From positions 1-64,000 of the forward strand of contig NZ_JYIY01000070.1 of the NCBI RefSeq assembly GCF_000956535.1: 64,000 nt of DNA. The letters are read 5' to 3'. A program made the position numbers and the translations under genes. This DNA comes from Microbacterium ginsengisoli (GTDB lineage Bacteria > Actinomycetota > Actinomycetes > Actinomycetales > Microbacteriaceae). Positions 33,117 to 42,798 of the stretch are shown one piece after another (position 1 is the stretch's first letter; each line of letters opens with the position of its first letter). The notes under the pieces were generated by a model. The model was given only the letters and a program-made list of their open reading frames with translations. It did no database searches and had not been told where the DNA came from.

Positions 33117-34222
33117 GATCCCTGCTGACCGCCGCCGCGATCTCCCTCGCGTTCACACTGTTCCTCACGCCGGTCTTCCTGCGCCTCTTCCGCCGATGGG
33201 GCTGGGGTCAGGTCATCCGCACCCCGGAGAACATCCACAACCCGAGCCACGGCGCCAAGCGCGGCACGCCGACCATGGGCGGCACGATCTTCATCGTCGG
33301 CACGCTCGTCGGCTACTTCATCGGCACGTTCGTCGGCCGGAATCCGCCGACGATCTCCGGGCTCCTGGTGATCTGGATGATGGTCGGCTTCGGTGTGGTC
33401 GGGTTCATCGACGACTTCATGAAGGTGCGGCGGCAGAACAGCCTGGGTCTCAGCGGCTGGCGCAAAGTGGCCGGCCAGGGCGTCGTCGTCGTGGTCTTCG
33501 GCATCGCCGCACTCAACTTCCCGAACGGCGACGGACAGACCCCCGCAAGCCCGTTCGTCTCGCTCTTCCGCGATGTTCCGTGGCTGTCGTTCATGGCGCT
33601 CGGCGCGGTGATCGGATGGATCCTGTACCTCGCCTGGATCGCCCTGCTCGGCGTGGCGAGCTCCAACTCCGTGAACGTGTCGGACGGGCTCGACGGCCTC
33701 GCGGCGGGCTCGGCCATCTTCGTCACGAGCGCCCTCGCCCTCGTCGCCTTCTGGCAGTTCAAGCAGCCCTGTGACGCCGTGACGGCGCACGCCGGACTCA
33801 GCGAGGCCTGCTATCAGACCCGGGACCCGTTCGACCTCGCGATCATCGCCGCCTCGTTCATCGGCGCACTGGTCGGGTTCCTGTGGTGGAACGCGCCGAA
33901 GGCGAAGGTGTTCATGGGCGACGTCGGGTCGATGTCGATCGGCGGCGTGATCGCCGCCCTCGCGATCCTCACCCGCACCGAGATCCTGCTCGTCGTCATC
34001 GCCGGCGTCTACGTCATCGCCTCCGGGTCCGTCATCCTCCAGCGGGTCTACTTCAAACTGACCCGAGGCAAGCGGCTGTTCCTCATGAGCCCCCTGCACC
34101 ATCACCTCGAGATGCGTGGCTGGGCGGAGATCACGATCGTCGTGCGCATGTGGATCATCGCGGGCCTGCTGGCACTCTCCGGCGTCGGCCTGTTCTACGT
34201 GGAGTGGCTGGTGCGCCTGTGA
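33113..34222 (+). CDS. mraY: Phospho-MurNAc-pentapeptide transferase
   Basis: The 369-residue membrane protein has about ten helices and the MraY motifs GTPTMGG near 52, FIDDFMKV near 98, NSVNVSDGLDGLA near 185, and FMGDVGSM near 268, with SPLHHHLEM in the last third. It moves the phospho-MurNAc-pentapeptide onto undecaprenyl phosphate, forming lipid I. GTG at 33113 overlaps the murF stop (GTGA), which decides the start. Its own stop overlaps the murD GTG in the same way. Confidence 0.95.
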   Translation: MRSLLTAAAISLAFTLFLTPVFLRLFRRWGWGQVIRTPENIHNPSHGAKRGTPTMGGTIFIVGTLVGYFIGTFVGRNPPTISGLLVIWMMVGFGVVGFIDDFMKVRRQNSLGLSGWRKVAGQGVVVVVFGIAALNFPNGDGQTPASPFVSLFRDVPWLSFMALGAVIGWILYLAWIALLGVASSNSVNVSDGLDGLAAGSAIFVTSALALVAFWQFKQPCDAVTAHAGLSEACYQTRDPFDLAIIAASFIGALVGFLWWNAPKAKVFMGDVGSMSIGGVIAALAILTRTEILLVVIAGVYVIASGSVILQRVYFKLTRGKRLFLMSPLHHHLEMRGWAEITIVVRMWIIAGLLALSGVGLFYVEWLVRL

Positions 34223-35769
34223 CGGCCGCCTCGCGGCTCGACACCCTCACCAGCTGGCACGCCGACTGGTCCGGCGTGCGCGTCGCGGTGCTCGGCCTCT
34301 CGGTCACCGGATTCTCCGTCGCCGACACGGTCGCCGAGCTCGGTGCCGAGGTGCTCGTGCTGACGGAGAACGCCGACGAGGAGTACGCGACACTCCTGCC
34401 CGTCATCGGCGCCGCCCTCCACCTCGGTCCGCTCGACGCCCTTCCTGCGGCGCTCACCGACTTCGCGCCCGATGTGGTCATCGCATCCCCGGGGTTCTCG
34501 CCGCGGCATCCGGTCATCGAGGCCGTGCGCGACGCGGGCATCGCCCTGTGGGGAGACGTCGAGCTCGCCTGGCGGGTGCGCGACAAGGTGCTGCGCGCCG
34601 ACGGCACGCCGGCCGAGTGGGTGCTCGTCACCGGCACCAACGGCAAGACCACCACGACCCGGCTCGCCGCGACGATGCTCGTCGAGGGCGGGCTGCGTGC
34701 GGCGCCCTGCGGCAACATCGGCGTGCCCGTGCTCGACGCCGTGCGCGACCCGCTCGGGTTCGACGTGCTCGTCGTCGAACTCTCCAGTCACCAGCTCTGG
34801 TATCTCGGGCTGCAGAGCGGCCCCGAGCCGCTGTCGCCCCACGCCGCGGTCTGCCTGAACCTCGCCGACGACCACCTCGAATGGCACGGCTCCTTCGAGG
34901 CCTACCGCGACGCCAAGGCCGTCGTGTACCGCCACACGAAGGTCGCGTGCGTGTACAACAAGGCAGACGCTGCGACCCTCCGCATGGTCGAGGAGGCCGA
35001 GGTCGTCGAGGGCGCCCGAGCCATCGGCTTCGACCTGGGCGTGCCCGGCCCGAGCGACCTCGGCGTCGTCGACGGCATCCTCGTCGACCGGGCGTTCCTC
35101 GAGGAGCGCCGCACCAGTGCCCTCGAGCTGACGACCGTCGCCGACCTCGCCGCCCGCGACCTCGCCGCCCCGCACGTCGTCGCGAACATCCTGGCCGCCA
35201 GCGCCCTCGCCCGCTCGCTCGATGTCGCCCCCGCCGCGATCCGCACCGCCCTCGAGAACTTCACGCTCGACCCGCACCGCATCCAGGTCGTCGGCCGTGC
35301 CGGCGGCATCGTGTGGGTCGACGACTCGAAGGCGACCAACCCTCATGCCGCGGCCTCGTCGCTCGCCGCATACCCGGGCGCGATCTGGGTCGTCGGCGGA
35401 CTGCTGAAGGGCGTCGACATCGGGGAGCTCGTCGCCGCGCGAGGCGGTCGCGCGAAAGCCGTCGTCGTGATCGGCGTCGACCGGACGGCGATCGTCGCGG
35501 CGTTCCAGCGACACGCGCCCGAGGTGCCCCTCATCGAGGTCGACCACGCTCAGACTGAGAGCGTCATGGCGCGCGCGGTGCAGGCTGCCGGCGAGGTCGC
35601 CCGTGACGGGGACGTCGTGCTGCTCGCCCCCGCCGCGGCATCCTTCGACCAGTTCGCGTCGTACGCCGACCGCGGCAACAAGTTCGCCGCAGCGGTGAAG
35701 GACTGGATCGAGAGGAACGCCGGTGGAGGATCGCACCCAGACGCCCCCGGCGACACCTCCGGACACTGA
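34219..35769 (+). CDS. murD: UDP-MurNAc-alanine D-glutamate ligase
   Basis: The 516-residue Mur ligase has an N-terminal Rossmann domain (AVLGLSVTGFSVAD near 24), the ATP loop GTNGKTTTTR near 139, NLADDHLEWHG near 214, and DDSKATNPHAA near 370. It adds D-glutamate to UDP-MurNAc-L-alanine. It is longer than the usual 440-480 residues, mainly in loops. The GTG overlaps the mraY stop. Its last 47 nt overlap ftsW in another frame, the longest overlap in the cluster. Confidence 0.95.
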   Translation: MTAASRLDTLTSWHADWSGVRVAVLGLSVTGFSVADTVAELGAEVLVLTENADEEYATLLPVIGAALHLGPLDALPAALTDFAPDVVIASPGFSPRHPVIEAVRDAGIALWGDVELAWRVRDKVLRADGTPAEWVLVTGTNGKTTTTRLAATMLVEGGLRAAPCGNIGVPVLDAVRDPLGFDVLVVELSSHQLWYLGLQSGPEPLSPHAAVCLNLADDHLEWHGSFEAYRDAKAVVYRHTKVACVYNKADAATLRMVEEAEVVEGARAIGFDLGVPGPSDLGVVDGILVDRAFLEERRTSALELTTVADLAARDLAAPHVVANILAASALARSLDVAPAAIRTALENFTLDPHRIQVVGRAGGIVWVDDSKATNPHAAASSLAAYPGAIWVVGGLLKGVDIGELVAARGGRAKAVVVIGVDRTAIVAAFQRHAPEVPLIEVDHAQTESVMARAVQAAGEVARDGDVVLLAPAAASFDQFASYADRGNKFAAAVKDWIERNAGGGSHPDAPGDTSGH

Positions 35770-37003
35770 CCCCGGGCGGCGCGGGATCGCCGCCCGCATC
35801 CATCTGGGGCGCGTGTTCACGCCGCTTCCGGGCGAATACCTCGTGATCGTCTCGACCGTGCTGGTGCTCACCGGGTTCGGGCTGGTCATGATCCTCTCCG
35901 CCACCTCCGCGACAGCGACGGAGTCGGGGGGGAACCCGTATTCGGCCGTGCTGAAGCAGGCCCTGTTCGCGGCGGTCGGCATCCCCTTGATGTTCATCGC
36001 CTCGCGGATGCCGGTCGGGTTCTGGAAGCGCATGGCCTGGCCGTTCCTGATCTTCGCCCTCCTCGTGCAGCTCCTCGTCTACGTCCCCGGCCTCGGCGTC
36101 CACGCCGGAGGCAACCAGGCCTGGATCCAGGTGGGTCCGTTCCAGGCGCAGCCCAGCGAGTTCGTGAAGATGGGCATGGCGCTGTGGATCGCGGCCGTGC
36201 TCGCCCGCAAGGGCCCGCTGCTGTCGAACTGGCGCCACGTGTACGTGCCGGTCGTTCCGGGAGCACTGCTCGCGATGGGCACCGTGCTCGCCGGCGGCGA
36301 CCTCGGCACCACGATGGTGCTTGTGGCGCTGCTCATCGGCGCCCTCTTCTTCTCGGGCGTCAAGCTGCGCATCTTCGTGCTCCCGCTCGTCGTCTTCGTG
36401 GCCGGATGCTTCGTCTTCGCCGTGACCAATTCGAACCGTCTCGCGCGCATCCTGAGCTTCCTGAATCCGGATACCGCGTCGTGCTACTACAACGAGTGCT
36501 ACCAGCCTCTGCACGGCATCTGGGGTCTCGCCGGAGGTGGCATCTTCGGCCTCGGCCTCGGCAACTCCAAGGAGAAGTACGACTGGCTGCCGGCCGCGCC
36601 CAACGACTACATCTTCGCGATCGTCGGGGAGGAGCTCGGGCTCGTCGGATGCCTCCTTCTGCTCTCGCTGTTCGTGGTGCTCGCGGTCGGCATCTTCCGC
36701 ATCATCCGTCGCACCGACGACCTATTCGTGCGGGTCGCGTCGGGCGCGATCGTGACGTGGATCACCGCGCAGGCGTTCATGAACATCGCCGTCGTGCTGC
36801 GCATCTTCCCGGTGCTGGGCGTGCCGCTGCCGTTCGTCTCGCAGGGAGGCACGTCCCTCGTGTCCGTGCTGTTCGCGTCGGGCGTGCTGTTGTCGTTCAC
36901 GCGATCGCTGCCGCAGCCGGTCGCGCTCACCTCCCCGGTCGTCACGACCGCCGCGGCCCCGGCCCCGCGCGGTCGCCGACCCGTGGAGGATGTCGCGCGG
37001 TGA
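35723..37003 (+). CDS. ftsW: Septal peptidoglycan polymerase FtsW
   Basis: The 426-residue SEDS-family protein has about ten membrane helices. Family blocks include GGNQAWIQVGPFQAQPSEFVK split over residues 113-135, AGGDLGTTMV near 192, and the C-terminal PLPFVSQGGTS near 370. FtsW polymerises lipid II glycan at the septum with FtsI as crosslinking partner. The GTG at 35723 lies inside the end of murD, so translation is probably coupled. A Pro/Arg-rich tail of about 30 residues follows the last helix. The stop overlaps the murG GTG. Confidence 0.95.
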   Translation: MEDRTQTPPATPPDTDPGRRGIAARIHLGRVFTPLPGEYLVIVSTVLVLTGFGLVMILSATSATATESGGNPYSAVLKQALFAAVGIPLMFIASRMPVGFWKRMAWPFLIFALLVQLLVYVPGLGVHAGGNQAWIQVGPFQAQPSEFVKMGMALWIAAVLARKGPLLSNWRHVYVPVVPGALLAMGTVLAGGDLGTTMVLVALLIGALFFSGVKLRIFVLPLVVFVAGCFVFAVTNSNRLARILSFLNPDTASCYYNECYQPLHGIWGLAGGGIFGLGLGNSKEKYDWLPAAPNDYIFAIVGEELGLVGCLLLLSLFVVLAVGIFRIIRRTDDLFVRVASGAIVTWITAQAFMNIAVVLRIFPVLGVPLPFVSQGGTSLVSVLFASGVLLSFTRSLPQPVALTSPVVTTAAAPAPRGRRPVEDVAR

Positions 37004-38073
37004 CCACCTACCTGCTCGCCGGCGGGGGAACCGCCGGTCATGTGAACCCGCTGCTCGCCGTCGCCGACGCGCTGCGTGCGCGCGAACCCGAGGCATCCGT
37101 CCTGGTTCTCGGCACCCGTGAGGGCCTCGAGGCGCGCCTCGTGCCGCTGCGCGGCTACGAGCTGCTCTTCATCGACAAAGTGCCGTTCCCGCGCCGCCCC
37201 GACCGCGCGGCCCTCGCCTTCCCGCGTCGCTTCGCGCGAGCGGTGCGGGCGGTGCGTCGCGACATCCGGGAGCGCGGCGTCGATGTCGTCGTCGGGTTCG
37301 GTGGGTACGCGGCGGCTCCCGCCTATGTCGCCGCGCGCCGCGAGCACGTGCCGTTCGTCGTGCACGAGGCCAACGCGAAGCCCGGGCTCGCGAACGTGCT
37401 GGGCGCGCGCCGCGCGGCCGCCGTCGGGGTCGCGTTCGAGGGCACGCCGCTGCGGCGAGCCGAGGTCGTCGGGATGCCGCTGCGTCGCGAGATCGTCGAT
37501 CTCGACCGGTCGGCGCGCCGGGCCGAGGGTGCGGCGGCGTTCGGGCTCGATCCGGCGCGCCCGACGCTGCTCGTGTTCGGCGGCTCGCTCGGCGCGCAGC
37601 GGCTCAACGAGGCGTTCGGCGGCGCCTGGCGGGACGTGCTCGATGCCGGCTGGCAGCTGGTGCACGTGACGGGGGAGCGCTCCGATCTCGCCGACCCGGG
37701 TGCGACGGGCTACGCGCTGCGGCGCTACGTCGACCGAATGGACCTCGCGTTCGCCGCGGCCGACGCGATCGTGTCGCGGTCGGGTGCGGCGACGGTGAGC
37801 GAGATCAGCGCGCTCGGCATCCCCGCGGTCTACGTGCCCTACGCGGTCGGCAACGGCGAGCAGGCGCTCAACGCCGCCTCCGCTGTGCGCGCCGGTGCCG
37901 CGAGGCTGATCGCCGACGGGGAGTTCACCCCTGACCGGGTGCGGTCCGAGGTCGTACCGCTGCTCGCCGATGCCGCGGCGCTCCAGGCGATGACGGATGC
38001 CGCTTCCCTCGTCGGCACCCGGCACGGCGCCGAGAACGTGGTCGCCCTCATCGACCGGGCACTGGGTCGCTGA
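37000..38073 (+). CDS. murG: Lipid II synthase (GlcNAc transferase)
   Basis: The 357-residue GT-B enzyme has the GGGTAGHVNP loop at 8-17, GFGGYAAAPAYVAA near 96, HEANAKPGLAN near 122, FGGSLGAQRLNEA near 193, and SRSGAATVSEI near 258. It adds GlcNAc from UDP-GlcNAc to lipid I on the inner membrane face, making lipid II. GTG at 37000 overlaps the ftsW stop. A gap of 67 nt with a new -10 box separates it from murC. Confidence 0.95.
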   Translation: MTTYLLAGGGTAGHVNPLLAVADALRAREPEASVLVLGTREGLEARLVPLRGYELLFIDKVPFPRRPDRAALAFPRRFARAVRAVRRDIRERGVDVVVGFGGYAAAPAYVAARREHVPFVVHEANAKPGLANVLGARRAAAVGVAFEGTPLRRAEVVGMPLRREIVDLDRSARRAEGAAAFGLDPARPTLLVFGGSLGAQRLNEAFGGAWRDVLDAGWQLVHVTGERSDLADPGATGYALRRYVDRMDLAFAAADAIVSRSGAATVSEISALGIPAVYVPYAVGNGEQALNAASAVRAGAARLIADGEFTPDRVRSEVVPLLADAAALQAMTDAASLVGTRHGAENVVALIDRALGR

Positions 38074-38125
38074 GAGTCTCGCGGCGGCGCCCGCGCGCCC
38101 GCGGCTCGTGCAGGATCGGCGAGCC

Positions 38126-38131
38126 TAGGAT
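38126..38131 (+). promoter_or_regulatory. murC -10 box TAGGAT
   Basis: TAGGAT ends 9 nt before the ATG at 38141. It suggests a separate short-leader transcript for murC-ftsQ inside the cluster. Confidence 0.45.
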
Positions 38132-38140
38132 TGACGGGTC

Positions 38141-39544
38141 ATGATCAGACCCGACCTCACCCTGCCGATTCCCGAGCACATCACCGCCGCGCACTTCATC
38201 GGCATCGGCGGCTCGGGGATGTCCGGCCTCGCCCGCATGTTCCTGGCCCGCGGCATCCGGGTGTCGGGCTCCGACCGCTCCGACAGTGCCGCCCTGCGCG
38301 CGCTGGCTGAGGCGGGCGCGACCGTGTACGTCGGTCACGACGCCGCGCACCTCGGCGACGCCGACACCGTCGTGCACACCGGGGCGATCTGGCCCGAGAA
38401 CCCGGAGTTCGTCACGGCGAAGCAGCGCGGTCTCGCGGTCATCCACCGTTCGCAGGCGCTGCACTGGCTGATCGGCTCGCGCCCGCTCGTGTCGGTGGCC
38501 GGTGCCCACGGCAAGACGACCTCGACCGGCATGATCGTGACCGCGCTCGGCGCGCTCGGCGCCGACCCGAACTTCGTGAGCGGTGGCGTGATCGCCGACC
38601 GCGGCGTCTCCAGCGGGTCCGGTGCCGACGACCTGTTCGTCATCGAAGCCGACGAGTCCGACGGCACCTTCCTGCTGTACGACACCGCGATCGCGCTGAT
38701 CACGAATGTCGACCCCGATCATCTCGACCACTGGGGCACCCGCGATGCCTTCTTCGATGGTTTCGTGCGCTTCGCCGACGCGGCCACGCGGGCGGTCGTC
38801 ATCTCGTCGGACGACCCGGGCGCGCTGCGCGTGCGGGCGGCCACGACGCATCCTCACGTGATCTCGTTCGGCTTCGCCGACGACGCTGACGTGCGCGTCG
38901 CCGAGGTGCGCACGGACGGTCCGGTGGCCTTCACGCTGCACCACGCGGGGGAGTCGGCCTCGGTGCGTCTGGCCGTTCCCGGCGTGCACAACGCCATCAA
39001 CGCCGCCGGTGCGGTCGCCGTACTGCTGACGCTCGGCTACCCGCTCGCCGCCGCGGCCGACGCCGTGACCGGGTTCGCCGGCACCGTGCGGCGCCTCGAG
39101 CTCCACGGCGAACGCCGGGGCGTGCGCGTCTTCGACGACTACGCGCATCACCCGACCGAGGTCGCCGCGGCCCTGGCCGCGACCCGCACCTTCGCCGACG
39201 GCGGACGCATCATCGCCGTGCACCAGCCCCACACCTACTCGCGCACGCAGGAGATGCACCGCGAGTTCGCCGAGGTGCTCGAGAGTCTGGCCGACCACAC
39301 CGTTGTGCTCGACGTGTACGGGGCCCGCGAGGATCCGGTGCCGGGAGTGACGGGCCGACTCGTCAGCGACGACTTCACGGATGCCGCGCATGTCGCGTTC
39401 GTCCCGGACTGGCAGGCCGCCGCCGACTACACGGCCGGCGTCGCCCGCGACGGCGACGTCGTGATCACCCTCGGCTGCGGGGACGTGTACCGGATCATCC
39501 CGCAGGTGCTGGCCGCTCTCGAGACCGAGCCCGCGGGGGTCTGA
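38141..39544 (+). CDS. murC: UDP-MurNAc L-alanine ligase
   Basis: The 467-residue Mur ligase has [11 protein letters not shown] near 19, the ATP loop [10 protein letters not shown] near 121, [10 protein letters not shown] near 167, and [10 protein letters not shown] near 330. It adds L-alanine to UDP-MurNAc, the first amino acid of the stem peptide. The TAGGAT box 9 nt upstream could let the cell make it apart from the genes before it. ftsQ follows after 2 nt. Confidence 0.95.
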   Translation: MIRPDLTLPIPEHITAAHFIGIGGSGMSGLARMFLARGIRVSGSDRSDSAALRALAEAGATVYVGHDAAHLGDADTVVHTGAIWPENPEFVTAKQRGLAVIHRSQALHWLIGSRPLVSVAGAHGKTTSTGMIVTALGALGADPNFVSGGVIADRGVSSGSGADDLFVIEADESDGTFLLYDTAIALITNVDPDHLDHWGTRDAFFDGFVRFADAATRAVVISSDDPGALRVRAATTHPHVISFGFADDADVRVAEVRTDGPVAFTLHHAGESASVRLAVPGVHNAINAAGAVAVLLTLGYPLAAAADAVTGFAGTVRRLELHGERRGVRVFDDYAHHPTEVAAALAATRTFADGGRIIAVHQPHTYSRTQEMHREFAEVLESLADHTVVLDVYGAREDPVPGVTGRLVSDDFTDAAHVAFVPDWQAAADYTAGVARDGDVVITLGCGDVYRIIPQVLAALETEPAGV

Positions 39545-39546
39545 CG

Positions 39547-40620
39547 GTGCGACGGCCCACCCCGCTGCCCACGCCGGAGGAGCCGCCGCGCCGCGCCGCG
39601 GCCGATCGCGGCGGATCCGCGCGTGGCGCGGCATCCGATGCGGTGCCGGCGTCGGCGCCGGAAGCGCAGCGGCGGGAGATCCCGGCCCGTGCGTCCGCGT
39701 CTCGACGACGCCCGTCGGAGCCGGCGGTGGAGGAGACCGCGCCGATGCCGGAGTGGATCGACGACGCACCGCTGTTCGCGCCCGAACCGCTGCGGCCCGT
39801 CGACCGGGAAGCGGTCCCCGTCGACGCTCCCGCGGGGCCGCCGGCGGCGGCGGAGTCGACGGTTCGTCTCGGCGACGTGTGGCGGTCCGCGCGTGCGCGG
39901 CGGCGCGCGATCCGCTCGGAGGTGCGTCGGTTCACCGTTCGCCAGCGTCGCAGGCGCATCGTGTGGCTGTCGGTCGTCGCCGCCGTCGTGCTGCTCATCG
40001 CGGCGAGCATCGGCTCGGCGTACAGTCCGCTGTTCGCCGTGCAGCGGGTCGATGTGGTCGGCACGTCCCAGCTCGACGCGCAGACCGTCGCACACGCCCT
40101 CTCCGGACAGATCGGCACCCCGTTGGCGGCCGTCGACGAGTCGGCCGTGAAAGCGGCTCTGGTGCAGTTCCCCCTCATCGAGACGTACACGGTGGAGGCG
40201 CAGCCTCCGCACGACCTGGTGGTGCGCATCGTCGAGCGCACCCCGGTCGGGTTCATCCAGTACCCGTCGGGGTACTCGCTGGTGGATGCGGCCGGCGTGC
40301 AGCTGTCGATGTCGTCGACGCCGCCGTCGGGCTATCCCGCGCTGACGGTGAGCGACACCTCGTCGGCGGCGTTCCGTGCGCTCGGTGCGGTGATCCGGGC
40401 GTTGCCCGCGCAGCTGCGCTCGATCGTCACGGCGGGCAGCGCGCAGACCGCCGACGACGTGACGCTCACGATCGGCGGCACCGGGACCCGGATCGTATGG
40501 GGGAGTGCCGACGAGAGCGCCGAGAAGGCGAAGGTGCTCGAGACGATGATGGTGTCGAGGCCGCCGCAGGGGGTGCACGTGTATGACGTGTCGTCTCCGA
40601 GCGCGATCGTCGTGCAGTGA
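39547..40620 (+). CDS. ftsQ: Cell division protein FtsQ
   Basis: The 357-residue protein has a long Pro/Ala/Arg-rich cytoplasmic part (1 to about 135), one membrane helix (about 137-158, WLSVVAAVVLLIAAS), a POTRA domain starting LFAVQRVDVVGTSQL near 163, and an FtsQ domain with FIQYPSGYSLVDAAG near 238. It links early and late divisome proteins. The cytoplasmic part is longer than in most FtsQ proteins and appears disordered. GTG start, 2 nt after murC. Confidence 0.9.
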   Translation: MRRPTPLPTPEEPPRRAAADRGGSARGAASDAVPASAPEAQRREIPARASASRRRPSEPAVEETAPMPEWIDDAPLFAPEPLRPVDREAVPVDAPAGPPAAAESTVRLGDVWRSARARRRAIRSEVRRFTVRQRRRRIVWLSVVAAVVLLIAASIGSAYSPLFAVQRVDVVGTSQLDAQTVAHALSGQIGTPLAAVDESAVKAALVQFPLIETYTVEAQPPHDLVVRIVERTPVGFIQYPSGYSLVDAAGVQLSMSSTPPSGYPALTVSDTSSAAFRALGAVIRALPAQLRSIVTAGSAQTADDVTLTIGGTGTRIVWGSADESAEKAKVLETMMVSRPPQGVHVYDVSSPSAIVVQ

Positions 40621-40855
40621 CCCGCTGACTCGACGGCGACACGGCCGGAACGGCCGGGCCGGGTGAGCGAGCGTCGCCGCATCGATTTCCGAGAAGGATG
40701 TCGCGACACGCGCGCGCGCTGCGACCGCGCCGCGTTCCGGCCGCTTACCTTCGAGTGAGAAATTGCATACCGGGCAATTCTTTAACGTTCATGTTGAACG
40801 TGAAGGTTGACGGCCCGGGTGCCGGAACAGGGTTCGGGACGAGACGGAGGCCGGC
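40621..40855 (+). promoter_or_regulatory. ftsZ control region with two inverted repeats
   Basis: This 235-bp gap turns AT-rich near its end. AATTGC and GCAATT flank 7 nt at 40761-40779, and ACGTTCA-TGT-TGAACGT is a perfect repeat at 40785-40801. TTGACG lies just after at 40807-40812. These are candidate binding sites for a division regulator such as FtsR or WhiA-like proteins. A clear -35/-10 pair was not found. Confidence 0.6.
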
Positions 40856-42007
40856 ATGAGCCAGAACCAGAACTACCTCGCAGTCATCAAGGTGGTCGGC
40901 GTGGGCGGCGGCGGCGTGAACGCCGTCAACCGCATGATCGAGCTCGGTCTGCGCGGCGTCGAGTTCATCGCCGTGAACACCGACGCACAGGCTCTGCTCA
41001 TGAGCGACGCCGACGTCAAGCTCGACGTCGGCCGCGAGCTGACCCGCGGTCTCGGTGCCGGCGCCGACCCCGAGGTGGGCCGCCGCGCCGCCGAGGACCA
41101 CGCCGACGAGATCGAGCAGGCCCTCGCCGGCGCCGACATGGTGTTCGTGACGGCCGGCGAAGGCGGCGGCACGGGCACCGGCGGCGCCCCCGTCGTCGCG
41201 AAGATCGCGAAATCGATCGGTGCGCTGACCATCGGCGTCGTGACCAAGCCCTTCTCGTTCGAGGGCCGTCGTCGCCAGAGCCAGGCCGAGGCGGGCGTCG
41301 GACGCCTCAAGGAAGAGGTCGACACCCTCATCGTGGTGCCCAACGACCGACTCCTCGAGATCAGCGACCGCGGCATCTCGATGATCGAGGCTTTCGCCAC
41401 CGCCGACCAGGTGCTGCTCGCCGGCGTGCAGGGCATCACCGACCTCATCACCACCCCGGGCCTGATCAACCTCGACTTCGCCGACGTCAAGTCGGTCATG
41501 CAGGGCGCGGGATCCGCGCTCATGGGCATCGGCTCCGCACGCGGCGCCGACCGGGCGATCAAGGCGGCGGAGCTCGCCGTCGAGTCGCCCCTGCTCGAGG
41601 CATCGATCGAAGGCGCGCACGGCGTGCTGCTCTCGATCCAGGGCGGTTCGAACCTCGGCATCTTCGAGATCCACGACGCGGCGCAGCTCGTCAAGGAGGC
41701 CGCGCACCCCGAAGCCAACATCATCTTCGGAACCGTCATCGACGACACCCTCGGAGACGAAGTTCGCGTCACCGTCATCGCCGCCGGATTCGACGGCGGC
41801 GAGCCGTCGCCGCGCCTGGAGCCCGTGCTCGGCTCCGCGCGCGCCGCCGCTGCGCCCGCGCCGACGGCGGCCGTCGCCGCGGTCGACGACCCGCGCGACG
41901 ACGACACCTCGTTCGCCGTGCCGGTGCACGCCGGTGTCTCCGACCCGGCGCCGTACGACTCGGCCTTCGGCGAGGACGACCTCGACATCCCGGACTTCCT
42001 CAAGTAG
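40856..42007 (+). CDS. ftsZ: Cell division GTPase FtsZ
   Basis: The 383-residue tubulin homologue has [13 protein letters not shown] near 14, the tubulin signature [10 protein letters not shown] near 104, and NLDFADV near 205. A flexible Ala/Asp-rich linker (about 318-372) leads to the C-terminal tail [10 protein letters not shown], the site where SepF and other partners bind. FtsZ forms the ring that organises septum synthesis. ftsA is absent, as is normal in actinobacteria; SepF encoded 0.8 kb downstream is the likely membrane tether. ACGGAGG precedes the ATG. Confidence 0.97.
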   Translation: MSQNQNYLAVIKVVGVGGGGVNAVNRMIELGLRGVEFIAVNTDAQALLMSDADVKLDVGRELTRGLGAGADPEVGRRAAEDHADEIEQALAGADMVFVTAGEGGGTGTGGAPVVAKIAKSIGALTIGVVTKPFSFEGRRRQSQAEAGVGRLKEEVDTLIVVPNDRLLEISDRGISMIEAFATADQVLLAGVQGITDLITTPGLINLDFADVKSVMQGAGSALMGIGSARGADRAIKAAELAVESPLLEASIEGAHGVLLSIQGGSNLGIFEIHDAAQLVKEAAHPEANIIFGTVIDDTLGDEVRVTVIAAGFDGGEPSPRLEPVLGSARAAAAPAPTAAVAAVDDPRDDDTSFAVPVHAGVSDPAPYDSAFGEDDLDIPDFLK

Positions 42008-42078
42008 GTCCGTTCGCCGTTCTCCGGCGGGCGTGAGCCCGAGCCGCCCGCCGGAGAATCTCCACCCGGGAGCACACC

Positions 42079-42768
42079 GTGCCCGACACCCTCGCCCAGC
42101 GCCTCACTGTCGTCGACGAGCGCATCGCCGCCGCGGCGGTAGCCTCCGGCCGAGCGCCGCAGGAGATCACCCGCATCGTCGTCACGAAGTTCCACCCCGC
42201 CGACCTCGTGCGCGACCTGTTGGCGCTCGGCGTCACCGAGTTCGGCGAGAACCGTCAGCAGGAGCTCACCCTCAAAGCGGACGAGATCGGGGCCGCACGG
42301 GGCATCCGCTGGCATTTCATCGGCCAGGCGCAGACCAACAAGGCGCGCGCCGTGCGCGCGGCCGCGCAGGTCGTTCACTCCGTCGACCGGGACAGGCTCG
42401 CCGACGCGCTCGACGCGGCGGCGGCGGAGGGCGATCCCGCCCTCGACGTGCTGCTGCAGGTCAACCTCACGGACGACCCGGGGCGCGGCGGCGTCGTCCC
42501 CGCCGACCTCGAGCGTCTCGCCGAGCACGTGGGCGGATGCCCCACCCTCCGCCTGCGCGGACTCATGGCGGTCGCGCCTCTGGATGAGGCGCCGGCCGAC
42601 GCGTTCGCGCGTGTCGCCCGGCTCTCCGAGCGCCTGCGGGCGATCGACCCCGACGCCCGGTGGATCTCCGCCGGAATGACGGGGGATTTCGAGGAGGCGA
42701 TCGCCGCCGGCGCGACACACCTGCGGATCGGCTCGGCAATCACGGGTCCGCGGCCCGAGCGCGGTTAG
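42079..42768 (+). CDS. YggS-family PLP-binding protein
   Basis: The 229-residue protein is a PLP homeostasis protein of the YggS/PROSC family: IVVTKFHP near 34 with the PLP-binding lysine, FGENRQQE near 57, WHFIGQAQTNKA near 76, and GMTGDFEEAIAAGATHLRIG near the C-terminus. It buffers pyridoxal phosphate and affects amino acid balance. In actinobacteria it lies between ftsZ and sepF, but the yfiH gene that usually separates it from ftsZ is missing here. GTG start; CGGGAG lies upstream. Confidence 0.9.
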   Translation: MPDTLAQRLTVVDERIAAAAVASGRAPQEITRIVVTKFHPADLVRDLLALGVTEFGENRQQELTLKADEIGAARGIRWHFIGQAQTNKARAVRAAAQVVHSVDRDRLADALDAAAAEGDPALDVLLQVNLTDDPGRGGVVPADLERLAEHVGGCPTLRLRGLMAVAPLDEAPADAFARVARLSERLRAIDPDARWISAGMTGDFEEAIAAGATHLRIGSAITGPRPERG

Positions 42769-42771
42769 CCT
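42766..42771 (+). promoter_or_regulatory. sepF -10 box TAGCCT
   Basis: TAGCCT overlaps the yggS stop codon. It gives a short leader of about 20 nt with CGGAGGA before the sepF ATG. Confidence 0.45.
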
Positions 42772-42798
42772 CGATCCAGACAGCAAACGGAGGATGCG

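Noticed and set aside
39623..40150. Alternative forward frame inside ftsQ
   Set aside because: Arg-rich shadow of the disordered FtsQ N-terminus, with no motif or ribosome site.
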